Below, piece by piece: positions 1 to 8,070 of a DNA stretch of 64,000 nt. The first letter of the stretch is position 1; every line of letters begins with the position of its first letter. The stretch is from the NCBI RefSeq assembly GCF_020511155.1, contig NZ_CP041216.1, positions 2,914,001 through 2,978,000 of the forward strand, written 5' to 3'. The notes below the pieces were generated by a model, which was not told the DNA's origin, did no database searches, and was given only the letters and a program-made list of their open reading frames with translations. Both the position numbers and the translations under genes were made by a program. Source of the DNA: Shewanella glacialimarina (GTDB lineage: Bacteria > Pseudomonadota > Gammaproteobacteria > Enterobacterales > Shewanellaceae).

Positions 1-500
1 CGCCCGTTAAGTTTGCCCTTGGTCTAGTATTACTTGGCATTGGTTTCTTATTTATGATTGGTGCTGTTTTGCAAATGGGCGGCGACGCTTCAATCAAATC
101 AAGCATGTGGTGGTTAGTCGGCGCATATTTCTTCCATACTATGGGGGAACTATGTTTATCACCTATTGGTTTATCTATGGTCACTAAACTGGCTCCACTG
201 CGTATAGCATCACTTATGATGGGCGCATGGTTCCTATTTATTGCTATTGCAAACAAAGTTGGCGGATTAGTTGGTTCACTGATTGGCCACGGTGGCAGCG
301 TTGAAGATCAACTTGCTAATGCAATGTCAATCTTCGCCGGCATCGCAATTACAGCGGCGGTTTCAGGTATAATTTTATACTTTATGGCTGACAAGTTAGT
401 GGATTGGATGCACGGTGCTGAAGGCCATAATGATTCTGAAGAAGAAGCATTAGCGGAAGAAATTGCCGTTACTGCAGAACACGAAGCGATTAAACGTTAA
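1..500 (+). CDS. POT-family proton-coupled peptide transporter, C-terminal part (5' end outside window)
   Basis: The reading frame is open from the first bases of the window, so only the last ~166 residues are visible. They contain hydrophobic segments ending in a charged tail rich in Glu. The stretch YFFHTMGELCLSPIGLSMV is typical of late transmembrane helices of proton-dependent oligopeptide transporters (POT/PTR2, e.g. DtpA/YdgR). These import di- and tripeptides with protons across the inner membrane. An intrinsic terminator follows about 65 bp after the stop. Which POT paralogue this is cannot be told from the fragment. Confidence 0.85.
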   Translation, partial: PVKFALGLVLLGIGFLFMIGAVLQMGGDASIKSSMWWLVGAYFFHTMGELCLSPIGLSMVTKLAPLRIASLMMGAWFLFIAIANKVGGLVGSLIGHGGSVEDQLANAMSIFAGIAITAAVSGIILYFMADKLVDWMHGAEGHNDSEEEALAEEIAVTAEHEAIKR

Positions 501-564
501 TCGCTTGCTATTGAAGTTACTAAGGTAGCTTAATAGGTAAATAAATCATCATATTAATGATATG

Positions 565-605
565 AAAATGGGCTTTAGATGTAAATCTAAGGCCCATTTT
601 ATTTG
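565..605 (+). terminator. intrinsic terminator after the peptide transporter
   Basis: A 16-bp stem with one G-U pair and a GTAA loop (565-600) has A residues before it and T residues closing it. It sits between the transporter stop and the convergent aminopeptidase gene and could work in both directions. Confidence 0.85.
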
Positions 606-669
606 TATAATTTCGATTGAATAACGAATACGATATAACGGATAACTAGAATTTATTAACCTTCTCTCA

Positions 670-2472
670 CTAACTCACTAGCTTATCTAATTGCACTTGC
701 AGTGATGGGTGATATCCTGCCCTGGCTTTAGCGTATATTTGCTCAACTTCCTGTTTATACCCAGCAACTAATAACTCGCTATAAAGTGGTTTAACAAACT
801 TAGCGCGCCCGACTGAAATGAGAAACGCCGATAAGGGTTCAAGCACGGGATCATAATGATTTCGAATAGCGACCCTAAACCAATCACAAACAATTTCTGC
901 ATTTTTACTTTGACTAAATAAAAAGGTGTCATCTAAATCAAGTAACTGTTCTTGGCTGATAACCTGTGGTAACTGATTTAAAAAATACTGCCAATGATGA
1001 ACCCGCCAGTCACTCACATTCAGCATTTTTGCTGGTTTTTTATGTTTAATGTCTATAAGCGCCAAATATACTTTATCTAAACTGCTTGAAGAAGGAGGTA
1101 CAAACCAATGAGGCAGTCCTTCACCATATACCCACTCTTTTAATTCAACTTCAGATAACTTATCTGGAAAACTGGGTAATACATGTTGCAGCATATAAGC
1201 CATAAAGACTTCAGTGGTAATGGCTTTGAAAGCAAAGTGAGTGACATATTGAAACAAAAAAGCATCAAAGGATTCACGGCCAAAACGCTGCTCTAGTTCA
1301 TGGACAAACATTGATGCTTTATCATAGGTAAAACGATTAAATGCCTGATTTGGATCTCGCGTTTGAACATTTGCAGGCAAGGTTTGATTTATCAAATCAA
1401 CACACTGCATTTCAGCTTCTAAACGAGTGTATTCATTAACCCATTCTAAATCAGCTTGCTCTTTGCCATATACAGCTTCAACGATACGATTAGTAAAGTA
1501 GGTGGTAAATCCTTCGTTAAGCCATAGATCACGCCATGTCGCATTACTGACCAAGTTTCCAGTCCAAGAATGTGCCAGCTCATGGGCTACCGTAGACACT
1601 AAACTTTTATCACCCGCTATCAAGGTTGGGGTCATAAATGCCAGCATAGGATTTTCCATACCGCCAAAGGGAAAACTAGGTGGTAATACAATCATGTCGT
1701 ACCTTTGCCACGCATAAGGGCCAAGTAATGACTCTGCTACCTTGATCATCGCTTCTGTATCTTCAAACTCTTTAACCGCACTTGCTAGCATTGCAGGTTC
1801 GGTATAAATACCACTTCTAGGTCCTGTCACTTCAAACGCTAAGTCCCCTACTGCTAAGGCCAGTAGATGAGTCGGTATGGGCTTATCCATCACAAAATGG
1901 AAAATACCATCTTTAGGCATCTGCGGATTATTAAGCGCACTCATTACTGCACGTAAACCATTATTAACTTTAATGGTGGCGTCGAACGTTACCCGCGCTT
2001 TAGGCGTATCCTGCAAAGGGATCCAGCTTCTGGCGTTAATTGGTTGTGATTGACTAAATAAATAGGGTTGTTGCTTACCCAGAGTTTGTTCCGGGGTCAA
2101 CCACTGTAAGCCTTGGGCATGTGGGGACGTGGCGTAATGAACGGTTACCGCTCTAATTGATTGATTAATCTGTATCACCAATTTTTGCCCTAAGATATCT
2201 CCCACATCAACCAGCGAAAAATCAAGTGACTGCCCTTGTAAGTCACTCACACTTATCAAGGTTAAATCACGGCAATCTAAAATAAGTTGCTCATGTTGAC
2301 TAGATGACTCTTTAGTTAAATCAAAGTGTAAAGTGACCAGCCCGATAAGTTGCTTAGCACTAAAATCAACTTCTAGATTAAGTTCTAAATGAGAAACACA
2401 AACTATGTCAGTATTTGCACTTGAATGGTAATCATACTGATGATCCCATGATGAAGTTAGACTAGTGGCCAC
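670..2472 (-). CDS. M1-family zinc aminopeptidase
   Basis: A 600-residue cytosolic-type M1 metallopeptidase that removes N-terminal amino acids from peptides. The exopeptidase signature GGMENP is at residues 270-275. The zinc motif HELAH is at 297-301, followed 18 residues later by the zinc ligand Glu in WLNEGFTTYF (about 320). Length and order (N-terminal beta domain, catalytic domain, helical C-terminal domain from about 470) match the leukotriene-A4-hydrolase-like/cold-active aminopeptidase subgroup rather than the ~870-residue PepN. There is no signal peptide. The start is GTG, chosen because GGAG lies 6 bp upstream. The gene converges on the peptide transporter, so both may serve peptide use. 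Confidence 0.93.
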   Translation of the reverse strand: MATSLTSSWDHQYDYHSSANTDIVCVSHLELNLEVDFSAKQLIGLVTLHFDLTKESSSQHEQLILDCRDLTLISVSDLQGQSLDFSLVDVGDILGQKLVIQINQSIRAVTVHYATSPHAQGLQWLTPEQTLGKQQPYLFSQSQPINARSWIPLQDTPKARVTFDATIKVNNGLRAVMSALNNPQMPKDGIFHFVMDKPIPTHLLALAVGDLAFEVTGPRSGIYTEPAMLASAVKEFEDTEAMIKVAESLLGPYAWQRYDMIVLPPSFPFGGMENPMLAFMTPTLIAGDKSLVSTVAHELAHSWTGNLVSNATWRDLWLNEGFTTYFTNRIVEAVYGKEQADLEWVNEYTRLEAEMQCVDLINQTLPANVQTRDPNQAFNRFTYDKASMFVHELEQRFGRESFDAFLFQYVTHFAFKAITTEVFMAYMLQHVLPSFPDKLSEVELKEWVYGEGLPHWFVPPSSSSLDKVYLALIDIKHKKPAKMLNVSDWRVHHWQYFLNQLPQVISQEQLLDLDDTFLFSQSKNAEIVCDWFRVAIRNHYDPVLEPLSAFLISVGRAKFVKPLYSELLVAGYKQEVEQIYAKARAGYHPSLQVQLDKLVS

Positions 2473-2633
2473 TTTAGTCTCCTTAATGGCTGTTTTAGTT
2501 TTGACTGTTCTGTTAAGTCAAATTAATAGCACTAAACATAACATTTAAAAGGCTTCTTTAGTATCGCCCCCCTGAGGTTCGACAGGTTTATAGCCTTAAA
2601 TTATGCGGGTAATAAAAATAATTAACTTTATTG

Positions 2634-2661
2634 GGAACTTTTATAAATATGGTCAGTCTGA
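2634..2661 (+). promoter_or_regulatory. sigma-E-type promoter, copy 1
   Basis: The -35 box GGAACTT (2634-2640) and -10 box TCTGA (2657-2661) are separated by 16 bp. This matches the known RpoE consensus (GGAACTT, 15-17 bp, TCnnA). Start of transcription is expected 5-7 bases further on, about 2667. Confidence 0.8.
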
Positions 2662-2666
2662 ATATA

Positions 2667-2814
2667 TGAACCGAATTTTGTACACCCCAATTTATTGAAA
2701 GTTTGAGTCTGTAAATGATTTTGTTCATCATCATCTCCCCTCTCGATAGTGAGTTATCCTATCAACAGAATTGCACATTGCAGTTACAGCAACCTTAATA
2801 GGTTGCTTTTTTTT
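2667..2814 (+). ncRNA. predicted sigma-E-dependent small RNA, copy 1
   Basis: Predicted transcript of about 148 nt from the sigma-E promoter to the T-run. It ends in a textbook Hfq-type 3' end: AGCAACCT, TAAT loop, AGGTTGCT (2788-2807), then T8. A pyrimidine-rich, probably single-stranded stretch GTTCATCATCATCTCCCC lies at 2723-2740. It resembles in style the UUAUCAUCAUCCC seed of E. coli MicA and is the likely pairing region. Family knowledge: RpoE-driven sRNAs of this size (RybB, MicA, Vibrio VrrA) repress outer-membrane protein mRNAs. No known sRNA family is recognised, so the function is inferred from promoter type, shape and nearby porin. Confidence 0.72.
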
Positions 2815-3014
2815 AACTGTTTTTTGAGGTCGAAGCCGTCACCCGGTTTATGGATAATCTTTTTCTTGCACATTTATAAAGCGGATTTTATAACGCTGCG
2901 CTCATCAAACGATAAAAAAATAACATTTCTAACGCTAACCTTAAGTCCTTTTCATCAGAACAGAGCTGTCAGATAATACTCGACACATTTTTGTTAGTTT
3001 TTTTATCTTTATTT

Positions 3015-3042
3015 GGAACTTTTATAAATAAGGCCAGTCTGA
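3015..3042 (+). promoter_or_regulatory. sigma-E-type promoter, copy 2
   Basis: GGAACTT at 3015-3021 and TCTGA at 3038-3042, again exactly 16 bp apart. The spacer bases vary between copies (ATGGTCAG, AAGGCCAG, AACGCTAG just before the -10) while the two boxes do not. That is the pattern expected of a selected promoter. Confidence 0.8.
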
Positions 3043-3047
3043 ATATA

Positions 3048-3195
3048 TGAACCGAATTTTGTACACCCCAATTTATTGAAAGTTTGAGTCTGTAAATGAT
3101 TTTGTTCATCATCATCTCCCCACTCGATAGTGAGTTATCCTATCAACAGAATTGCGCATTGCAGTTACAGCAACCTTAATAGGTTGCTTTTTTTT
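3048..3195 (+). ncRNA. predicted sigma-E-dependent small RNA, copy 2
   Basis: Nearly identical to copy 1: two base changes, T to A just after the CCCC of the seed and A to G near 3155. The seed GTTCATCATC is at 3104-3113 and the terminator hairpin at 3169-3188, followed by T-rich sequence to 3195. Near-identity suggests recent duplication or gene conversion, and therefore a dosage or redundancy role. Confidence 0.72.
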
Positions 3196-3371
3196 GGCTG
3201 TTTTTTACCGATTATCTTGAAAAACATCGTAACGGCTAAGCTGCCACTATGTTTTAGTGCCATCATTTTTAACAGGCGTTTTATAGTAAAGTGCTTTCTA
3301 ATAAGAAAACGGCGAGCAATGTTAGTGGGAACAGTACTTAAGATAGTTAATTCAATTTTTTATCTTTATTT

Positions 3372-3399
3372 GGAACTTTTATAAATAACGCTAGTCTGA
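3372..3399 (+). promoter_or_regulatory. sigma-E-type promoter, copy 3
   Basis: GGAACTT at 3372-3378 and TCTGA at 3395-3399, 16 bp apart. It shares with copy 2 the upstream TTTATCTTTATTT stretch, which may be an AT-rich upstream element. Confidence 0.8.
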
Positions 3400-3404
3400 A
3401 TATA

Positions 3405-3552
3405 TGAACCGAATTTTATATACCTACTTTTACTGAACGTTTGAGCCTGTAAATGATTTTGTTCTTCATCATCTCCCCTCTCGATAGTGAGTTATCCTAT
3501 CAACAGAATTGCACATTGCAGTTACAGCAACCTTAATAGGTTGCTTTTTTTT
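3405..3552 (+). ncRNA. predicted sigma-E-dependent small RNA, copy 3 (diverged)
   Basis: Same architecture and same terminator (hairpin 3526-3545, T-run to 3552). About ten substitutions are concentrated in the first 60 nt, and one lies in the seed (GTTCTTCATCATC instead of GTTCATCATCATC). The 3' half is identical to copy 1. It could have a shifted target range. Its terminator faces the pstS terminator about 30 bp downstream. Confidence 0.7.
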
Positions 3553-3578
3553 GCTTCCAAAATACCGCTAAGCTCGAA

Positions 3579-3608
3579 GCAAAAAAAAGACCTCACTATG
3601 GAGGTCTT
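3579..3608 (-). terminator. intrinsic terminator of pstS
   Basis: An 8-bp stem (AAGACCTC / GAGGTCTT, 3587-3608) with a 6-base loop. On the minus strand it is followed by a run of T, so it closes pstS transcription coming from the right. Confidence 0.85.
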
Positions 3609-3630
3609 TAATCGTGCAACTTAATTTAAT

Positions 3631-4602
3631 TTAAAGACGGATACCGGCTTTCTCTAAATCTTTTGCTATTACTGTGCGAGGTAATGGTACATAACCATCT
3701 TTTTCAACAACTTGCTGACCTTGCTTAGATAATATGAAGCGAATGAACTCACGATCCATCGGCGATAAATCTTTGTTTGGGTGCTTGTTGATATAAACGT
3801 ACAAGTAACGAGAAAGTGGGTAAGTTCCATCTGCAGCATTGGCAGCTGATGCTTCGATAAACTTATCGCCTTTCTTAGATACTGCTACAGCTTTTACACC
3901 CGCTGTCTTATAACCAATACCTGAGTAACCGATTGCGTTAAGACCTTGAGATACTGACTGTACGACAGATGCAGAACCTGGTTGCTCATTCACGTTTGGA
4001 CGGAAATCGCCTTTACATAATGCTTTTTCTTTAAAGTAGCCATAAGTACCAGATACTGAGTTACGGCCGTACAATTGCACGTCTTTTGCTGTCCAGTTAC
4101 CGTCTAGGCCTAAGTCACCCCAACGTTCAACTTGCTTACCACCACACTTGTTTGTTGAAGAGAAAATGCTATCGATTTGCTCGATGCTTAATCCTTTAAT
4201 TGGGTTATCTTTATGCACAAACACAGCTAGAGCATCAATTGCAACACGAATAGCGGTTGGTTGGTAACCGAAATGCTTTTCAAATGACTCAACTTCATTA
4301 GGCTTCATTTTACGGCTCATTGGACCGAACTGTGAAGTTCCTTCAGTTAATGCTGGAGGCGCTGTAGAAGAGCCAGCTGCTTGAATTTGGATATTAACAT
4401 TAGGATATATATGCTTAAACTCTTCTGCCCATAATGTCATCATATTCGCTAACGTATCAGAACCAACAGAAGACAAGTTACCAGAAACACCACTTGTTTT
4501 TTCATACATAGGTAACGTTTCATCAATTGCAGCCATAGATGCTGCCGAGAACACACCAGCGGCTGTTAGGGTAATTGCGCCGACAAGTTTTTTCAGTTTC
4601 AT
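3631..4602 (-). CDS. pstS: phosphate ABC transporter periplasmic substrate-binding protein
   Basis: A 323-residue periplasmic phosphate-binding protein. A Sec signal peptide ends near residue 24 (hydrophobic core, then AASMAA). The mature part has the PstS-like phosphate-contact segments GSDTLANMM and [17 protein letters not shown]. It would hand phosphate to a PstCAB permease, but no pstCAB follows here, so this is a stand-alone binding protein with its permease elsewhere. It lies directly downstream of phoBR in the same direction. Its own Pho-box array lies 61-100 bp upstream of the start codon, so it should be strongly induced by phosphate starvation through PhoB. Confidence 0.93.
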   Translation of the reverse strand: MKLKKLVGAITLTAAGVFSAASMAAIDETLPMYEKTSGVSGNLSSVGSDTLANMMTLWAEEFKHIYPNVNIQIQAAGSSTAPPALTEGTSQFGPMSRKMKPNEVESFEKHFGYQPTAIRVAIDALAVFVHKDNPIKGLSIEQIDSIFSSTNKCGGKQVERWGDLGLDGNWTAKDVQLYGRNSVSGTYGYFKEKALCKGDFRPNVNEQPGSASVVQSVSQGLNAIGYSGIGYKTAGVKAVAVSKKGDKFIEASAANAADGTYPLSRYLYVYINKHPNKDLSPMDREFIRFILSKQGQQVVEKDGYVPLPRTVIAKDLEKAGIRL

Positions 4603-4662
4603 TGTATTGCTCCAAATTAAGCGTGCTAAGTTTTTATAACGTAGTCAGTATCAACTCCAATG

Positions 4663-4702
4663 ATGACAAGTCTATGACTATAATGTGACAGTTAGGTGAC
4701 AG
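4663..4702 (-). promoter_or_regulatory. Pho box array upstream of pstS
   Basis: On the minus strand four 7-mers follow each other at exact 11-bp steps: CTGTCAC, CTGTCAC, TAGTCAT, TTGTCAT. This is the established PhoB-binding arrangement of CTGTCAT-type repeats, here two full Pho boxes end to end. Confidence 0.88.
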
Positions 4703-4755
4703 GTGAAATATATTTGCTGATTTAGCATCATTATTGAAATATTTAAGTCACAAAA

Positions 4756-4783
4756 ATGAAAATGCCGTCAATATGACGGCATT
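4756..4783 (-). terminator. intrinsic terminator of phoR
   Basis: A 10-bp stem AATGCCGTCA / TGACGGCATT with a 3-base loop (4761-4783). On the minus strand it is followed by TTTTCATTTTTG. It separates phoR from pstS. Confidence 0.8.
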
Positions 4784-4798
4784 CAGAATATCAAAAAG

Positions 4799-6094
4799 TT
4801 AGTTTTTCCTATCAATTAAATGGGTAGGAACGATAAAGCTGAAAGTACTACCTTTACCAAGTTCACTCAATACTGTTAATTCACTGTGATGATGACTTAA
4901 TGCATGCTTCACAATCGCTAAGCCTAAACCACTGCCTCCCGTCTTACTGGAGCGTGCGTTATCTACCCGGTAAAAACGCTCAGTTAAACGATTGATATGT
5001 TGAGGAGCTATACCCACACCGGTATCTGTCACCGAAAACTTTGCACCACTGGCAACACTTTTCCATGTTATAGAGATTTTCCCTCCAGGAGAGGTATAAC
5101 GAATAGCATTTGATATCAAATTAGAGCATGCACTTCTTACCTGCTGCTCTTGACCATGAATATTTAATCCCGGTTCGCAAAAAAACACTAGTTCGTATTG
5201 TTCAGCCGCTAATGCTTGCGCTTCTACTTTTAGCTGATTAAACATGATGTCCATATTCACAGTATGTGACAGGTCAACATTCGCCCCTGCTTCAATGCGT
5301 GATAATGCCAATAACTGCTCTACCATAGATTGCATTCGGCTCGTTTGCTGCTGCATCATGTTGAGCGGTTTTTGATTTGGCGAGTTATCATCTTCCATAG
5401 TTTGCATTATCTCTAAATACCCCTGCAATACTGTCAGCGGGGTTTTTAGCTCATGGGATACGTTAGCAACAAAGTCTTTACGCATGCTTTCTAATTGATG
5501 AATGCGGGTAATATCGCGAGCCATTAATAACAGCTGACGATCGCCATAGGGCATTAGCCTAATTTCTAGCAATCGTCTTTCTGATACTGGCGATGGGATC
5601 TCTAAAGGTTCACTGAAATTATGTTTACGCAAGTAGGCTGAAAAATCAGGGTGACGAATGAGGTTATCAATTCGTTGGCCATTATCTTGAGGCCATACAA
5701 AACCTAATATTAATTGAGCCAGTTTGTTGCACCATAAAATATTGTGCTCTGAATCTAGCACTACTGCAGCATCTGGCAGTGCTTCAGCACCTTGTCTGAA
5801 ACGTCCAAGTAATGACGCTAGCTGACCCACTCGACGACGGTTTTTTCCTTGAAGCCGATAAATACCATTAAAAATACCTTCCCAACTCCCCCGACCCTGT
5901 GGCGGTGTAAGCTTTTTATCTTTCCATAACCAATGGCTTAACCGAGACAGCTGACGATAATGCCAGAATAGCAGTACAGCGGAACCGAGAAATATTGTTA
6001 ACAGTATGTTGTCAACAATCCAGCCTAGCAGCAGTAATAGTAGTACCATCACACCAAGGCGAAAAAGCAAGCGAAAGCCTGAATAAGAGTTCAA
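4799..6094 (-). CDS. phoR: phosphate regulon sensor histidine kinase
   Basis: A 431-residue membrane sensor kinase that phosphorylates PhoB when phosphate is scarce and dephosphorylates it when phosphate is ample. The N terminus has two close hydrophobic segments (about 10-45). A PAS-type domain lies at about 100-195. The dimerisation/phosphoacceptor box is SHELKTPL with His at 214, followed by the catalytic ATPase domain with N-box (SNLISNAIRYT), DTGVGI and GGSGLGLAIV. The start is TTG (MNSYSGF) with AGG 8 bp upstream. It follows phoB after a 151-bp gap containing a large perfect inverted repeat, an unusually wide gap for this pair. Confidence 0.95.
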   Translation of the reverse strand: MNSYSGFRLLFRLGVMVLLLLLLGWIVDNILLTIFLGSAVLLFWHYRQLSRLSHWLWKDKKLTPPQGRGSWEGIFNGIYRLQGKNRRRVGQLASLLGRFRQGAEALPDAAVVLDSEHNILWCNKLAQLILGFVWPQDNGQRIDNLIRHPDFSAYLRKHNFSEPLEIPSPVSERRLLEIRLMPYGDRQLLLMARDITRIHQLESMRKDFVANVSHELKTPLTVLQGYLEIMQTMEDDNSPNQKPLNMMQQQTSRMQSMVEQLLALSRIEAGANVDLSHTVNMDIMFNQLKVEAQALAAEQYELVFFCEPGLNIHGQEQQVRSACSNLISNAIRYTSPGGKISITWKSVASGAKFSVTDTGVGIAPQHINRLTERFYRVDNARSSKTGGSGLGLAIVKHALSHHHSELTVLSELGKGSTFSFIVPTHLIDRKN

Positions 6095-6115
6095 TATACG
6101 TTACCTAAATCGCAA

Positions 6116-6158
6116 TATGGCAGTTAAATTATTCAATAATGATAATTTAACTGCCATA
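6116..6158. repeat. perfect 17-bp inverted repeat between phoB and phoR
   Basis: Arms 6116-6132 and 6142-6158 are exact reverse complements with a 9-base loop. On the minus strand no T-run follows, so it is not a classical terminator. In a phoBR transcript it would form a strong stem about 20 bases before the phoR ribosome-binding site. Possible roles are mRNA stabilisation, partial attenuation or an operator. Confidence 0.85.
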
Positions 6159-6245
6159 CAGTGTGACTTTACATTTGAGCAGCTAGACTAGCACTTTTTG
6201 CCACTGCAAACATAGTGATATGAATATTCAAACAGTGAATATCCA

Positions 6246-6935
6246 CTACATCCTTGTTGAAAATCGGTAACCGGCCCCACGAACCGTTTGGATTAGCTTA
6301 TCATGTCCGCCTTGCTCTATCGCTTTACGTAAACGTCGAATATGCACATCAACGGTACGATCTTCAACATAAACGTTTGTTCCCCAAACGTTATCAAGCA
6401 ATTGTTCACGGCTATAAACACGTTCTGGGTGTGTCATAAAAAAATGTAACAACCTAAATTCAGTGGGCCCCATATCAAGTACCCCATCACCAGCTGAAAC
6501 ACGATGACTAACAGGGTCTAATTGTAAACCTTGTACGTCTATTGTTTCCTCAAGCCTTGTTGGCGCACTGCGTCTTAATACAGCCTTGATACGTGCAACA
6601 AGTTCCTTGGGAGAAAAGGGTTTAGTGATGTAATCGTCAGCCCCGACCTCTAAGCCTTTAACCTTATCTTCCTCTTCGCCACGGGCGGTAAGCATGATAA
6701 TAGGGATTTGACGGGTAAACTCATCTTGCTTTAACCGTTTGGCTAATTGAATACCACTGCCTCCAGGGAACATCCAATCCAATAAAATTAAGTCTGGATA
6801 AGGTTCCGCTAATAACGCAATGGCGGAATCAAAATCTTCAGCTGCAGCGGTTGTAAACCCGTGTTGGTCCATCACAAATGTCAGCATCTCGCGGATGGCT
6901 GATTCATCTTCTACAATTAAAATCCTTGCTGTCAT
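6246..6935 (-). CDS. phoB: phosphate regulon response regulator
   Basis: A 229-residue OmpR/PhoB-type transcription factor. The receiver domain has the acidic pair in VEDE, phosphoacceptor Asp53 ([11 protein letters not shown]), and the conserved Lys in [11 protein letters not shown]-terminal winged helix (about 130-229, [18 protein letters not shown]) binds Pho boxes. The frame is open further upstream to 7019. I start at the ATG at 6935 ([10 protein letters not shown]) because that is the family's N terminus and because the upstream extension overlaps a Pho-box-like sequence. It probably regulates itself, phoR and pstS. Confidence 0.95.
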   Translation of the reverse strand: MTARILIVEDESAIREMLTFVMDQHGFTTAAAEDFDSAIALLAEPYPDLILLDWMFPGGSGIQLAKRLKQDEFTRQIPIIMLTARGEEEDKVKGLEVGADDYITKPFSPKELVARIKAVLRRSAPTRLEETIDVQGLQLDPVSHRVSAGDGVLDMGPTEFRLLHFFMTHPERVYSREQLLDNVWGTNVYVEDRTVDVHIRRLRKAIEQGGHDKLIQTVRGAGYRFSTRM

Positions 6936-6962
6936 ATTCGCTTCTATCAGTAATTTGCCACG

Positions 6963-6991
6963 ATGACCATTATTGGTCAGTTTTGTTACAG
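6963..6991 (-). promoter_or_regulatory. probable Pho box upstream of phoB
   Basis: On the minus strand CTGTAAC, CTGACCA and TGGTCAT follow at 11-bp steps, a degenerate but correctly spaced set of PhoB half-sites 28-56 bp before the phoB start. It fits the autoregulation known for phoBR. Confidence 0.65.
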
Positions 6992-7096
6992 AATTATGAT
7001 CTTGAAGATATTTAACCATATTCCTTGATAAACAGCTTCAAAATGCTTTGCTTAATTACATTTCAAAACTGAACCAATAACACTTTATACCACAAA

Positions 7097-7120
7097 GCAA
7101 AAAGGAGCCGCAGCTCCTTT
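7097..7120 (-). terminator. intrinsic terminator of the porin gene
   Basis: AAAGGAGC / GCTCCTTT with loop CGCA (7101-7120). The minus strand continues TTTTTGC. There are also T residues on the other side, so it could act in both directions. Confidence 0.8.
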
Positions 7121-7140
7121 TTTTCATCTAAATATTAAGC

Positions 7141-8070
7141 TTAAAACTTATGCTCTAAACCTAAACCAAAATATGAGTCATCAACATCACCAGAGTCATA
7201 CATTGCATTAGTTGTATAGTAAGCAAATAATTTAGTTGGCTTAGCCAATGTGTAATCTGCACCCACTGACATTGAGTCGCCTTTATTATCCATGTCTTGG
7301 TATTGCACTTTTAAGGTCACTGCATCTATGTCATATGCAGCACTTAATAGATAACCATTATCTGTTACACCAGAGTTAAGCTTTTCTTGTTGCTGATACA
7401 TACCGCCTAACACTAAACCAGCGACTTTACCTTGTACTGTAGCACGCGCAGTATCATAGCCTTTTACTTCAGAATCATAAGCTATTGCAGCATAAAATGG
7501 CGTTGCCTTTAAGCCTGAATCACCATAAGTAGCGGCCATACTCACGCCTGTGTTTTCGCTTTGCTCCGCATCGCCGTCAGCTACATAAGTTAAGCCGAAC
7601 TGGAAATCACTAAACATTGGCGTCATATATGTCGCGGTTTGTGCCATACGGTTTTCACCTTTAAACACATTTTTTACATCACCAACTAAGTCGTTAAACT
7701 GATCAACTTTACCTTGTGATATTTTTAAAACGGTATCATTACGACCCACAGACACAAGACCGAAATTACCTTGCAAACCAACAAATTGGTTACGCGCTTT
7801 AAAGTTTTCTTTTACATCATCACCCGTGTCAACTTCATACTCAATAGTATAGAAAGCTTCAAGGTCATTACCTAAGTCAAAATTACCTTTCACGCCAAAA
7901 CGTGAAGCATTGCTTTGAATCGTTGTTTCTGTCTCACCGGCTACATCGTTAGATTGTGCTGATACATTTAACTTACCATAAACTTGTAATGGGTCTGCGG
8001 CGTATGCTGTTGATGCTGTTGCAGCTGTTACAGCGCAAGCCAGTAGAGTTTTAGCAAATAAGTTCATCAT
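7141..8070 (-). CDS. general outer-membrane porin (Gram-negative porin family)
   Basis: A 309-residue precursor of a trimeric beta-barrel porin. The signal peptide ends ASTAYA at about residue 24. The mature protein starts ADPLQVYGKLNVSAQ, has alternating amphipathic strands throughout, contains the typical FVGLQGNFGLVSVGRND segment, and ends in Phe (GLGLEHKF), the BAM-recognition signal. It would let small hydrophilic solutes through the outer membrane. Position next to phoBR suggests, but does not prove, phosphate-linked use. The mRNA around the double start ATGATGAAC is complementary to the seed of the sRNAs at 2.7-3.5 kb. A phosphoporin role cannot be decided from sequence. Confidence 0.9.
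   Translation of the reverse strand: MMNLFAKTLLACAVTAATASTAYAADPLQVYGKLNVSAQSNDVAGETETTIQSNASRFGVKGNFDLGNDLEAFYTIEYEVDTGDDVKENFKARNQFVGLQGNFGLVSVGRNDTVLKISQGKVDQFNDLVGDVKNVFKGENRMAQTATYMTPMFSDFQFGLTYVADGDAEQSENTGVSMAATYGDSGLKATPFYAAIAYDSEVKGYDTARATVQGKVAGLVLGGMYQQQEKLNSGVTDNGYLLSAAYDIDAVTLKVQYQDMDNKGDSMSVGADYTLAKPTKLFAYYTTNAMYDSGDVDDSYFGLGLEHKF

Larger units (their letters stand above)
2622..3552 (+). repeat. array of three tandem ~180-bp promoter-to-terminator units
   Basis: Three direct repeats start at about 2622, 3003 and 3360 (unit offsets 381 and 357 bp). Each is conserved from a few bases before the GGAACTT box to the end of a T-run after a hairpin. The DNA between units (about 2815-3000 and 3196-3354) is unrelated. 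Copies 1 and 2 differ at only two positions inside the predicted transcript; copy 3 differs mainly in the first third. The conserved block coincides exactly with promoter plus RNA plus terminator, so the repeats look like duplicated RNA genes rather than a transposon. No inverted ends, target duplications or coding frame were seen. Confidence 0.9.

Noticed and set aside
2749..3384. Small frames beginning MSYPINRIAHCSYSNLNRL in the first two repeat units
   Set aside because: They start at the repeat's GTGAGTTATCC without a ribosome site, run through the terminator hairpin and diverge right after it. The shared peptide is a by-product of the repeated RNA sequence.
2622..3552. Repeat array as an insertion sequence, MITE or CRISPR array
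   Set aside because: No terminal inverted repeats or target duplications, units too long and spaced too irregularly for CRISPR, and conserved ends coincide with promoter and terminator.
6936..7019. N-terminal extension of phoB
   Set aside because: The added 28 residues do not resemble any PhoB, and the DNA overlaps a Pho-box-like array.
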